From assembly GCA_017591395.1 (NCBI GenBank), contig WEDG01004054.1, positions 1-64,000 on the forward strand: 64,000 nucleotides of DNA, written 5' to 3'. This DNA is from Schistocephalus solidus (taxonomy: Eukaryota > Platyhelminthes > Cestoda > Diphyllobothriidea > Diphyllobothriidae). Shown here piece by piece: positions 1 to 9,518 of this stretch (the first letter of the stretch is position 1; each line of letters starts with the position of its first letter). The notes below the pieces were generated by a model. That model made no database searches. It was not told the DNA's origin and saw only the letters and a program-made list of their open reading frames with translations. The translations under genes and the position numbers were made by a program.

Positions 1-172
1 TCACTGTGAGGCAGCTTGACCATCCTCGGCGCAGCAGTCATCGCAATGTCTTTTTATTTATTCCATTAGCTCGCACAGTTAAGTATCGACGGTTCTTTTT
101 CGATAAACGCCATGGCCATGTGGAATAAACTTCCCCATAATATAAAAAGTCCAACGGAGTTATTCTTTGTTT
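1..172 (+). pseudogene. C-terminal remnant of a LINE reverse transcriptase
   Basis: Conceptual translation of the plus strand gives a short stretch (VKYRRFFFDKR, then WNKLPHNIKSPTELF after a frame change) resembling the C-terminal tail that follows the thumb in CR1/Jockey-type reverse transcriptases, where a W-N-x-L-P motif is typical. The reading frame shifts near base 110 and ends in a stop at about 172. The rest of the element would lie outside the window to the left. It is a relic and cannot make protein. Confidence 0.45.
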
Positions 173-619
173 AAGATTACCATTACTAGTTTTTTGCATT
201 CAGAACAGTTTCCAAGAATTCTGGGCGCCGACACGGTAGAATCTGTTTTCCTGCTCGGCGGAGTGCGCGGCATCTGAACTCGATCCCAGGTGTTATCTTG
301 AGGGATACGGCACCGTCTCTGCAGCCGGCACCCGTTGACTTCTTCGGCAGACAGTGAGCGACCGCACACGGATGCTTTCTTGCCTAAGGCAGAATCCCGG
401 TTCCTAGCAAAGACAGAGACTGCATACAGACTGCAATTGTGTTAGCCCTTCCCTGATCTGAATTGCTATCATCCTTACAGGCGGCAGTTTTTTCTCCTGA
501 ATAACATGAAAATAGGAAAAACACTTATAATGATATATATTCAGGAGTTTTTTCACTGCCAGCCTCTACCCACTGAATATTTCACCTGACAATGCCTGTA
601 AACCGGTATTAAATACAAC
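173..619. other. No gene recognised
   Basis: Both strands contain only short open frames with no motif I recognise. The stretch ends at the ATT microsatellite. Confidence 0.5.

Positions 620-673
<54 letters not shown>
620..673. repeat. (ATT)n microsatellite
   Basis: About 18 perfect ATT units in tandem. It directly abuts the distal end of the LINE fragment that starts near 676. On the minus strand it is an (AAT)n tract just downstream of that fragment. Confidence 0.95.
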
Positions 674-675
674 CA

Positions 676-1655
676 GAGTTATCAGTTAACCTGTTTCCCT
701 GATTGTCTTTAAGACAAGGAATGCAGTCGCGATTTCGTTTTGCCTTATTAACGTAAGCATAAAACCTTTTCGAATTTCTTAATATGTCATTGACTATTTC
801 TGATTTAAAGGCTGATCTTTCTTTTCTCAGAAGATTCCGACACCGATTTCGCTGTTTCTTAAAAGCGGAAAAATGTTCCGGTTGTTGATATCTGGCAAAT
901 GTTTACCACAGTCTTCTTTTCTTCTTGAGATTCCTTTTTATTTCGGATGTCACCCACTCGGGTCGGGAGACGCACGATCGCCTTTTAAGTGGGCAGAATT
1001 TATCTACCCTGCTGAATCAATTTAATAATGAAAATCCAGGCAGCGTTTGGGTCAGGTTCATGTGCAGGGCTCCAGTCTATCCAATTTAGTAATTCTTTCA
1101 TTTTGGGATAATCCCCTTTCCATACATTTCTCTCCTTAACTGCACGACGTTTGGGTACAGAAAAATGACCGTATTCCCAAGTAAGAACACAATGATCACT
1201 TCGTCCAAGCGGCACGTAAGAACTTAATGCAAGGATGAAATTGTCATCTCTACTAATGACAAGATGAAAACAGCTTGAATGCTGCCCATTTCGGAACCAC
1301 GTATCCATTGTGACATGTTGGGTAAGAAACTCGTCATTTACCAACTGAAGTAATTTCTGTTCGAACGAATTTTCCGATCACCAGCAGTAAATTGACACCC
1401 AATAGATATCGGGAGCATTGATAGCTCCAAGTATTAATAAGTGTTTGCTACGGCAGATTTGCTTTACCTCTGTGAGGAGTGCTTCGTCCGTGTCCGTTCG
1501 CTGTCCTGGGGATCGATATAACACGGCAATATGGAGGTCTGGTTGGTTTGGGACTTTCAGTTTGCAACAAAGTATTTCGCAAGACGAGATCCTATTTAGC
1601 GGGGGCCCATCCTGAATGAAGTCAATGTCTTCTCGTATGAACATTGCGATTCCAC
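676..1655 (-). mobile_element. CR1-like LINE 'B', second half: endonuclease C-terminal part and linker
   Basis: Minus-strand frames at 1378-1644 and 1000-1344 encode the middle and end of an apurinic-type endonuclease (APE domain). Visible landmarks are RRGGGIAMFIRED, the strand ending HLLILGAINAPD where the active-site GDFN-type motif should be, and LGRSDHCVLTW, the S-D-H motif near the domain end. Linker sequence continues to about base 690. A frameshift or stop separates the two frames near 1360. The N-terminal third of the same endonuclease lies at 3232-3589, so this fragment is the continuation of element B beyond an inserted LINE (1656-3231). The reverse transcriptase of B is missing; the fragment ends at the ATT microsatellite. 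Confidence 0.75.
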
Positions 1656-3231
1656 CACCCCTACGTTCAGTTCAGTGTATTTGAGGAAAATAGGCTTACG
1701 CCTTTGAAATCCCTATTTGTTACATAAAAGTAGCAGGAATAAGAAGCAAATTAAAGAAGTAACAGTCAAGTGAATGCAGGCAGGTTTACGTGGTACACTG
1801 ATATTGTTAAGGTAAAGTAGTCACATAGTCTTCGTTGTACTGTAACATATGTATGTCAAGCCGATGTTTGAATGTTTACACAGACTGGGACATAACAATC
1901 GCCTCAGGTAGGTTATTCCACGGTTCCACGACACGGTTGGTGAAAAAATACTTCCTTACATCCAATCTTACTTGGGGCACACTAAGTTTGAATGGATGAC
2001 CTCGGAGATTTTTCGTAGTGGCAAGTTAGAAAAAGTCATCACATAGGAGTGCGCAATCCATACCACGCACGATACGGAAGGTTTGTATCAAGTCTCCGCG
2101 CAACTGCCTATAACTCAGAGGATAGAGCTTGAGGTTATTTAGACTAATCTCATATGGCAGTTCAGCTTGACATCTTACTAATTTTGTGGCTCGCCACTGC
2201 ACCCTTTCGAGCATGTTGTAGTCCTGTTGGGTCCACGGTCGCCAGGCTTGGATCGCATATTCAAGATGTGGCCTTACAAACGTACCAAAGTCTTTAAAAA
2301 AGCAGTCTTCAACGAAAACTTTAAATGCCCGCTTGATAGCGTACAGTATTGAATTGGTGGATTAAGCTGCCTTGGAACATTGCGTAGAAGGCTTCAGGTT
2401 GTCTTTCATCCAAACTCCAAGATCCTTCTGTATGTGTGCTTCTCGGAGTGGCAAACCGTTCAAATAGAAGGGTCGCATATCAGTGACCTAATTTCGACGT
2501 CCCAGACGTAGCAGGGTGCATTTGTTTGAGTTGAATGACAAATGCCATTTGCGGGACCACTCGTTCAATCGACAAAGATTTTCTTGGAAATCGTCTGCAT
2601 CAGCAGCATTGTGGATAACTTTCCAGATTTTTATATCGTCCGCAAACATAGAAAAGTTACAGTCCAATTCCTGTACACAATCAATAATGAACAAGAGAAA
2701 TAGGATTGGTCTGAGCAATGAACCTTTTGGGACTCCACTCTCGATGACTGTGCGCTTTGATCGCGATCCGCCTACACAGACCAATTGGGAATGACCAACG
2801 AGAAAATTCTTGATCCACGTAAGAAGTTTGCCGCCAATATCGAACATTCTCAACTTGTAAAGGAGACGCTGGTGCAGAACACTATCGAAGGCCTTCTGGA
2901 AATCAATGTAGGCCACATGCACAGTGTCTTTTGCATCGAGTGCTTTTGTCCAGCTTTGTATCGTACACAGTAAGTTCGTAACACACGATCTTCCCCTACG
3001 AAAGCCGTATTGTGCAGTCGATAAGAGGTTACGGGTTTCTAAATAAATCATCAATTCCTTTTTGACAACCTTCTCCATAACCTTGCAACAGATTGAGGTC
3101 AGGCTGACAGGCCTGTAATTTGTAGCAAATGCACGACTACCACTTTTGTGAAGCGGTGCGATGTGGGCTGTTTTCCCGTCGGTAGGAAGAATTCCCGTAT
3201 CGAACGATTTCTGGCCGTTCTATACATCCGT
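1656..3231 (-). mobile_element. CR1-like LINE 'A', 5'-truncated, nested in LINE B
   Basis: This minus-strand element holds most of a reverse transcriptase and a complete 3' end. The translation runs from DTGILPTDGKTAHIAPLHKSG at about 3225, through YRPVSL, FQKAFDSV (motif A), SGVPKGSLLRPILF (motif B) and FADDIK (catalytic FADD), to the thumb and C-terminal tail near 1900. The 3' end carries the family tail seen at other ends in this window (CCTATTTTCC followed by ACTGAACTGAA). It starts and stops exactly between the two halves of the LINE B endonuclease, which shows insertion into B. The endonuclease of A itself is absent, as expected of 5' truncation. Confidence 0.82.
2026..3225 (-). pseudogene. 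Reverse transcriptase of LINE A
   Basis: The longest open piece is 2488-3078 (196 codons), covering fingers and palm with motifs A, B and C. A further piece at 2026-2214 encodes the region RVQWRATKLV that follows the thumb in CR1-type enzymes. Between them, and after 2026, single stops and frameshifts interrupt the frame. In life the protein would copy LINE RNA into DNA at the target nick. This copy is decayed but among the better preserved reverse transcriptases here; the catalytic aspartates of FADD are intact. Confidence 0.8.
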
Positions 3232-3589
3232 TTCTATCCATGCGGATAAGCTGAAAACCGTCTATTCTGACTTCTATATCTGCGATTAGTTCATTTAACC
3301 ATGTTTCAGTTAGAGCTATGAAGTCAGGTTGTAAATGGTCCACGACCAATTTAATTTAATCCATTTTGTTCAATAGACTCTGCACATTTGTGTACATCAT
3401 TTTAATCTTGGTTTTTTCCCTCGATTTATGGATATTTTTAATTCGTTCTCCCACATGGCGATTTTTGCTGGATTCTTCACAAGATATATCCAGTCTCCTG
3501 TCTGAGTTCAAATCTATAGGCATTTGGTAGGTCTTTTGACCGGCGTGGTTGCCGTCAATTTTACCGGATGTTCCCATAAAAACGAGCAC
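3232..3589 (-). pseudogene. Endonuclease N-terminus of LINE B
   Basis: Two overlapping minus-strand frames (3356-3589 and 3137-3349) give KIKMMYTNVQSLLNKMD, the typical start of an APE endonuclease with its N-x-x-S/L motif, then PDFIALTETWLN with the catalytic glutamate of the E-T motif, then GFQLIRMDRNG. Homology stops at RMDRNG and resumes at 1655 as RRGGGIAMF, as expected of one ORF split by the nested LINE A. A one-base frame change lies near 3350. About 60 codons upstream of the domain have no recognisable motif. Confidence 0.75.
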
Positions 3590-4512
3590 ACCCTTTTGAC
3601 GATTTTTTGTCTAAAATTTTCAAGTTATTTTCCCCCTCGTATTGACGTCTTTTCAATCCTGCTACCAGTGTCCTCATTCTAATCCGATTGATGGGAGAGT
3701 AATCCGGCTGAAAAAACCTCCACGATGATTCTTTCGTAGTCGGGACTTTCGAGAGAGCAAAAGATCAACCTAATGTTTGCTCCTCAAAACGACTTTATAA
3801 TGGTCTTGGTCGAACCTCATGCGTTTCATTTGTAACGAGAGGCCCCAATCGAAAGATCTTTTTGATTTCGACTGTCACACCAGTTTCTTGCGTATCATTC
3901 AATAAATTTTGAAATGTCAGCAGATCCTGTTTTACCCTTTCTTTTGGCGTTTCCCCAGTAGCCTCTGAGACTCCCTGAACTACCAGACAAAATGATCTAT
4001 CAGGAAAAAACTCGTTTCTGCATCCTGCTTTCTTTTAGTGATGGAATGTTGAATCATGCCCTTTGTTACAGTCTTTAATACTGTGTTCAAATTGGTCTTC
4101 ATCGGTGAGACGGTTGGTTGATTTGCAGACATCTCTATGGACCTTTCAAACTCTCTATGGACCTTTCAAACAAAAGGAATTTTAGAGTTTATAATATCTG
4201 GAGAGGGCTGCGAAGTCTCGCATACGCCAGATGTGTCTTCTTCCATTACTCTTTTACTGAAGGATGGAGGGGAAGCTGAAAGCTTGCGTATTTTTGCGAG
4301 TCACTTGCGGGACATCGTAATTTGGGTTTACTTTATAGAAAAGAGTGAGTTACTTATTAACAACAGTATACTAAAAAAAGGCTAAAATGGCAGCTTATTT
4401 CATACAGTAAATATAAAACGACGAGCTGGGTTCAATTTCAAATCACACTTGTGCAAAGTGCAACTTATTAATTTATTGATTATTTGGGCTGGCACAAATA
4501 ATATGGGGCCGT
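3590..4512. other. Unrecognised stretch with a perfect 20-bp tandem duplication
   Basis: No coding motif was recognised; an 82-codon frame at 4137-4385 (+) has no known domain. The 20-base unit beginning TCTCTATGGACC occurs twice in tandem without mismatch at 4132-4151 and 4152-4171, consistent with recent slippage. Decayed LINE 5' sequence on the minus strand is possible in the first few hundred bases, given the adjoining endonuclease. Confidence 0.5.
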
Positions 4513-4605
4513 TCAGTTTAGTTCAGTGTATTTAAGGAAAATAGGCTTATTCCTTTGAACTCCCTATTTGTAACATGAAAAATTCGCAAGAATTAGAAGC
4601 CTTTC
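4513..4605 (-). mobile_element. CR1-like LINE 3'-tail fragment
   Basis: The minus strand carries the same tail as LINE A: a CCTATTTTCCTTAAATA-type stretch ending in repeated ACTGAA units, closely matching 1656-1740. Nothing upstream in the same orientation looks like its reverse transcriptase, so this is a very short 5'-truncated copy of about 90 bp lying head-to-head with the plus-strand LINE that follows. Confidence 0.65.
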
Positions 4606-7363
4606 CAAGATACCATTAATTTTTCTAACTGGTCCCAGCTTGTCTGTACTTCAACGACAGACAAGCAGATTTTAGACTTGATTTTCACAAACGACATTTC
4701 TCCCCCTTTGTTGATTTAAAGCAGGGCCTCTTGCAACGTGACCATACATTAATTCACTGTTGCTTACCAATTGTCTCATCGAAAAAAGCTAGCGCCGTTC
4801 GTACCTATCATACTTTTGACCTCGCAGATATGAGATTAATTAACACCTATTTGGACTCATTGGATTGGTAGCATTTCTCCTCCATAAACGATGCAGCAAG
4901 TCTTTCTGACATCATGTCAGTCGTTTCCAATAACATTCTGGAATTTGTGCCAACCAAAATTGTCAAGCCCTTTACTCCCAAATCCACCGTCCCTTCCTTT
5001 CTTTTGCCAAGACTACAGATATTGCGGAAGCAATTAAATCAACACTGATCTACTTATGCTCTCACGTTGGAGCTGAAGTTGGCAGATGGAGTTTTCTTCA
5101 TCCAAGAGTAGTTTCATGTGTTTTGGCCCCGCCAAGCTTCCTGGACCCCTACTTTTTCCAAAAAGTACACTTTTAGAACGATCAACCATAAGAGACATAG
5201 TTCTAAGTGACAAGAATAAGCTAGCATTATCGCCTCATGTATATGAGGCAGGATCAAAATGAAGCTGAGTAAGCTTATTATTTCAGATTCCGATATCAAT
5301 TTTCGTGTGCCTGAATATCACAATGTCTATAAACAATTATAGGCTGATCCTGATAAACAGACAATATGTGATCCAATGACAACTTATTTCGTTGAGTCCT
5401 GACTTTGGGAACAGATTATTGGCCAAAACCCAAAAGCTTGGAAACGAGCAAATTTCAATCGGAAGTCCAACGCCGTCGCAATAGAAACCATATGAGCAAT
5501 AAATGCGCCTATTCGCTCAAAACCACTTTTTAAAAACAACAAATGATAGGAAGAATATTCAGGAACGACTCAGCCGTTTTTAGAGGTAAAAGGTCCTGGA
5601 TAACTTCCGATCTTCAAGGGGTTGTGCACTTTTGGTTCACCGAGCGGTTGTCAGTATTTATTGGTGTAGAGGCTGTTTTATCAAGTTGACGAAGGTGATA
5701 AACAAATTCCAAATTAATGTCGTTTTGTGAGGCAATTCGGCACAAGAAAAATTCCCGAAAATTCCAAAGAGCAATTGCGTACGTGCAGTTGCAGCTTTAA
5801 TGTCTGGATCAGAACAAGCGAAGTGTTAACGGTTTTCAAACTGTCCAAGCCGGAGAACAAAAAGATACGTGGTTCCTTTGCACACGATGCCTAAATAGGA
5901 TTGAGGCTGACGAGCGCAGTTAAGAAGGCCCTGATGTCATGCAGCAGCCAAGACAGAAGACACCCAGCTATGAGTCAAAGTTCACTGGTGTGTAATTTTA
6001 GAAAACCCAAACAAGAGTACAGGAAGGTTCAGGTGAACAAAAAAATGCAAAAATGCTAATAATACAAATATCTACAGGCTAGATATGGTCATTTGGCCAT
6101 GGAATAAAACGACAGTTTCAAGAAAGGAAGGTCGAAAAATAAAAAAATGCCTTAATTTTATTTCAAAAAGGCCGAAACTATAAGAAATAAACCCAGGCGT
6201 CTTGTTATCCTTTCAGTACTAGGTGTGACAGGCAACCTACTAAAACGGTTGGCCAACTTTCTCACAGGCAGGCGCCAGCGTGTTTGTATTGGAGACGCCA
6301 ATTCTCACTGGGAAACCGTTTACAGTGGAGTTCCGCAGGGCAGCGTTCTGGGTCCAATTTTATTTCTGCTATACGTGAACGGCTGCCTTGATTTTCTGAC
6401 ATGTGAGAAGGTAATTTTCGCTGACAATCTGAAGTTATGGAAATCGATTGAAAAACCGGAGGATGCGCGGAAATAACAACAAAACTTAGATCGCTTGCAA
6501 ACATGGTGTATGAATGGCTGCTGAACCTTAATCTTAACAAATGCCAAATAATCCAACTGCGGTCTAGTTCCAGAAGGAGGATTAGGTTTGAATATCAGTA
6601 CTTCATCAGTGGTCACCAACTCCAGGAGGTAAATATTCTAAAGGACTTGGGTATATGGATAACACCCACTCTCAAACCATCGTCGCACTGTGCGAATATA
6701 GCAAAAAAAGCTATGTGCATCTTAAGCGCAATCAGGAGATCCTTCGTTAATTTTGACGGAGAGCTTTTTGGGCGCGTGTTTGGATCATTTATCCGACCGG
6801 TGTTGAAATATTGCGTTCAGGCGTGGCGCCCTTGGACGAAACATGAACACGCTCTGCTTAAGAAAGTTCAACGGAGGGCAACGAAACAAGTCAGCGGATT
6901 GGAATGCCTACCCTATAAGGGCTGCCTAGAAAGACTTAAAATTTTTCCTCTCTTTTATAGGCAATACAGAGGGGATATGATCTTTGTCTTCAAACTGGTC
7001 AGAGGAAATGATTTCGTTCTTCAGATGGCCGACTATTTGAATGGGCAAACATGACAAGTCTCCGAGTTCACCAATATAAACTGAAAAGAAAATTCGCCAA
7101 ACTTGAAGTGCGGGCCAACTTCTTTTCCCCAACGGGTGATTGAAGAATGGAACAAACTGCCAACTCGGTTGTTCAGGCTGAAAGCGTTGAAATGTTTAAA
7201 AGAAGACTTGATGAATTTTTACTTGATGGACATATATTAAGTCGGCAGCAATGATCGATATACTAAAACAACTATCGCCATATAACATTTGCTTATCTTG
7301 CTAGCGTCTATCTGTAAATAAGGTTTTCAAAGGCTCTGCCTATCTCCCTGAATTATACTGAAT
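4606..7363 (+). mobile_element. CR1-like LINE 'C', plus strand, heavily decayed
   Basis: At 4610-4980 the plus strand, read across frame breaks, gives the end of an APE endonuclease (phrases like DLIFTNDISPP, then a D-H-T-L-I-H motif) and the start of the linker (FDLADMRLINTYLDSLDW). From 6200 to about 7255 it encodes a reverse transcriptase. The 3' end at about 7320-7363 has the family tail (GCCTATCTCCCTGAATTATACTGAA). Between 5050 and 6200 there is about 1.1 kb I cannot assign; it may be another insertion or diverged linker, so the two parts may not derive from one copy. Confidence 0.68.
6225..7255 (+). pseudogene. Reverse transcriptase of LINE C
   Basis: Two frames (6225-6476 and 6503-7054) encode the palm and thumb: SGVPQGSVLGPILFLLY (motif B), a mutated catalytic box FADN where FADD is expected, the thumb region, and KKVQRRATKQVSGLE near the C-terminus. 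A following stretch ends with MFKRRLDEF, the usual C-terminal tail. Motif A and the fingers upstream of 6225 are missing. A stop at 6474 and a frame change before 6503 break the ORF. The D-to-N change alone would abolish polymerase activity. Confidence 0.78.
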
Positions 7364-8062
7364 TAATGGGTCCATGTTGTCAAGAGACTTGTTCAACCAA
7401 AAGGCGAAACAGTTCATCTGCTGGCCTAAACGAGCTCTTGACGAAAATAGGAACGTGTTGGGTAAGAAGTAAATTGCCAGTTGTACGCCGAAGCTGGTGA
7501 TCGAATACTGCCTCAGAGCAGTTGCTGGAGGCAGGGTTTTAGCCAATATAATGTTTTTAACCCCCCAGTGATGATGTGTTCACACGTCTACGAAATTTCC
7601 AATACTATTTATTTTTGTGTATGTGAGTTGCAGTTTTCGTTACATATCTTTTTCTGTAATTAATCAATTTCAAATGTACAAGTTTGAAATAACTACACTT
7701 CTGTGACTCTGAGAGGTAAACGAGAAGGGTGCACGCCTAATGTTTACCTTTGGATTTGAACGCACGTTAAATTCATGGTTCAGAAAAAGCCCTACCGACC
7801 AATATGCATGACTTTGGTAACTTTAACCACCTACGTATTTTGATTCAGTGATGTGTTGTATGGCTTTTGCTGACAATGCATATTGAAGTGACGGTCGAAC
7901 TATTTGACAGTTTTTTGGGTTTATCTCATCAGGCCACTTGGAGAAGCAATAAAAACAGATCGAAGCACTCGGATTATGATTAATTAAAGCCCTGTTCTAG
8001 GTTTCCCTACACCAAGAGAATGGAACTCCATTCATGAAGCTACCTGCACGAATAAGTGCATA
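7364..8062 (+). repeat. ~700-bp dispersed repeat, copy 1
   Basis: This stretch matches 28051-28727 in direct orientation along its length, beginning TAATGGGTCCATGTTG and ending near GAAGCTACCTGCAC, with scattered substitutions and small indels. No open frame is shared between the copies and no domain is recognisable, so it is probably a non-autonomous element or the untranslated part of a larger one. Its left edge coincides with the 3' end of LINE C. Confidence 0.85.
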
Positions 8063-9112
8063 GAGTACGGTGACATTCGGGCATCAAGAACCAGGGTAAA
8101 GTGGTAAATTGACATCTAATTAGCCACTAGGTAGAGTTCCTAATGAACCTGAGTAGAAGAAGAACTAAACTAATGGTAAAAGTTTAAAACCGAGGAGAAT
8201 TATTAGGCTCGAATAAGAATTACAGGCGCAGCTCACGTAACGTAAGTTGGAGATTGCTTGTGGATCGAAACCGGGTTTAGGAAATGCTTAATTTGACCAT
8301 ATGAGTCACGAATTCACGCTCTCCTAGCTTTTATCGGAAATATTCAAATTGAGGGTTTACGAAGGCCACCAATATGGCATAAATTCGGCACGCTAATGTG
8401 TATTAACCATAAGGGCGTGTCTGTTTCCGCTTGACTCAACTAAACGTTCGAAAATTATAGACCGCAGGACATGCACAGGTTTTCCAATGCACTTTAGCAC
8501 TGCATTACCTACCACACACACTGTGACGACCAATCACTATGTGACGCCCTGTATATGCTGTAGACCAGGGTCGCAAACATCACTGTCTGTGTTTTTACTC
8601 GTGCAGCAAATAAGGACTCGTGACCAAAATAGACTTTGTTCCTCCTGCAACCACGTACCTCTCTCCTCAGATGATCAGATAATAAATTTGAATGTAATAT
8701 TTATGCACACTGTTATAAAATGACATCATACTACGCGGAAAGTTTGTAGAATGGCAGCTGCGATCCTCAATATACATCACACAATACGATTCGAGAGCTG
8801 AAAATGTCAAGCCTCCTAGTGGAAAAATATAACAAATAGAAGTTTTTCTTAGCCACTTAGATTGATAGCTAGAAGGAAAAGAGTGTGCAAATATTTGATT
8901 GTAGAAACTCATGGGAAATTGTTTATTGATGTGTATGTTTTAGTGAGGTGCTTCGATGAGTGGGCCGCTTTTTGACACAAGGGCGATGACGGCGTCGTCC
9001 GTGCTTCCTCGTGTTTGACCATCGTGTACCGTCTGTTTACTTTTTGCGATTCTCCCTTACTCCCCTTTTAATCTTAAAGTTATAACGCCCTTTCCAATTG
9101 CACGTGCTATAA
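8063..9112. other. Intergenic stretch upstream of the ubiquitin protease gene
   Basis: No coding motif was seen on either strand. It includes the presumed promoter and 5' leader of the gene starting at 9113. No clear TATA element at a sensible distance was identified, and I cannot place a transcription start or trans-splice acceptor with confidence. Confidence 0.4.
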
Positions 9113-9518
9113 ATGATGACTGTTAGTATGCCGTCAACCGCATACTACCCCTCAGATGCAAAAAATTCCTATGCGCCTGTTGCAGCTGGACAAGCAGCTC
9201 TGTTGGAACAACGCGGGATAGGACAGTCAGTCATGAAGAATGCCCTTCTTTCCAGGACCTTGGATAATAACCCATATGGCTCCCAACCACCCAGCATCCC
9301 TAGCGCTAGTCTTAGCGCCGCAATTGCTTCCTCGTTGTCACTAGCTGATAATCACCAAGGTCTTTCACGTCTTGAGGATGTACCCCTCGAATTGCTCAGT
9401 AGGAACATATCCTTTCACTGTTCCCCGTCTGCACCTCTGGACGTACTAATAAAGTCGAGAATTGAAAAGATGCCGAACTCCCTTGTCCTGGTCAACAATA
9501 GCAAAGCCGACAACGAAG
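9113..9518 (+). CDS. USP36: USP exon 1
   Basis: Codons 1-135 plus one base. The first of two adjacent ATGs is taken as the start, with no in-frame upstream alternative preferred. The region is low-complexity and has no known domain. The donor is GAAG|GTATGT. The exon ends in phase 1. Confidence 0.75.
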
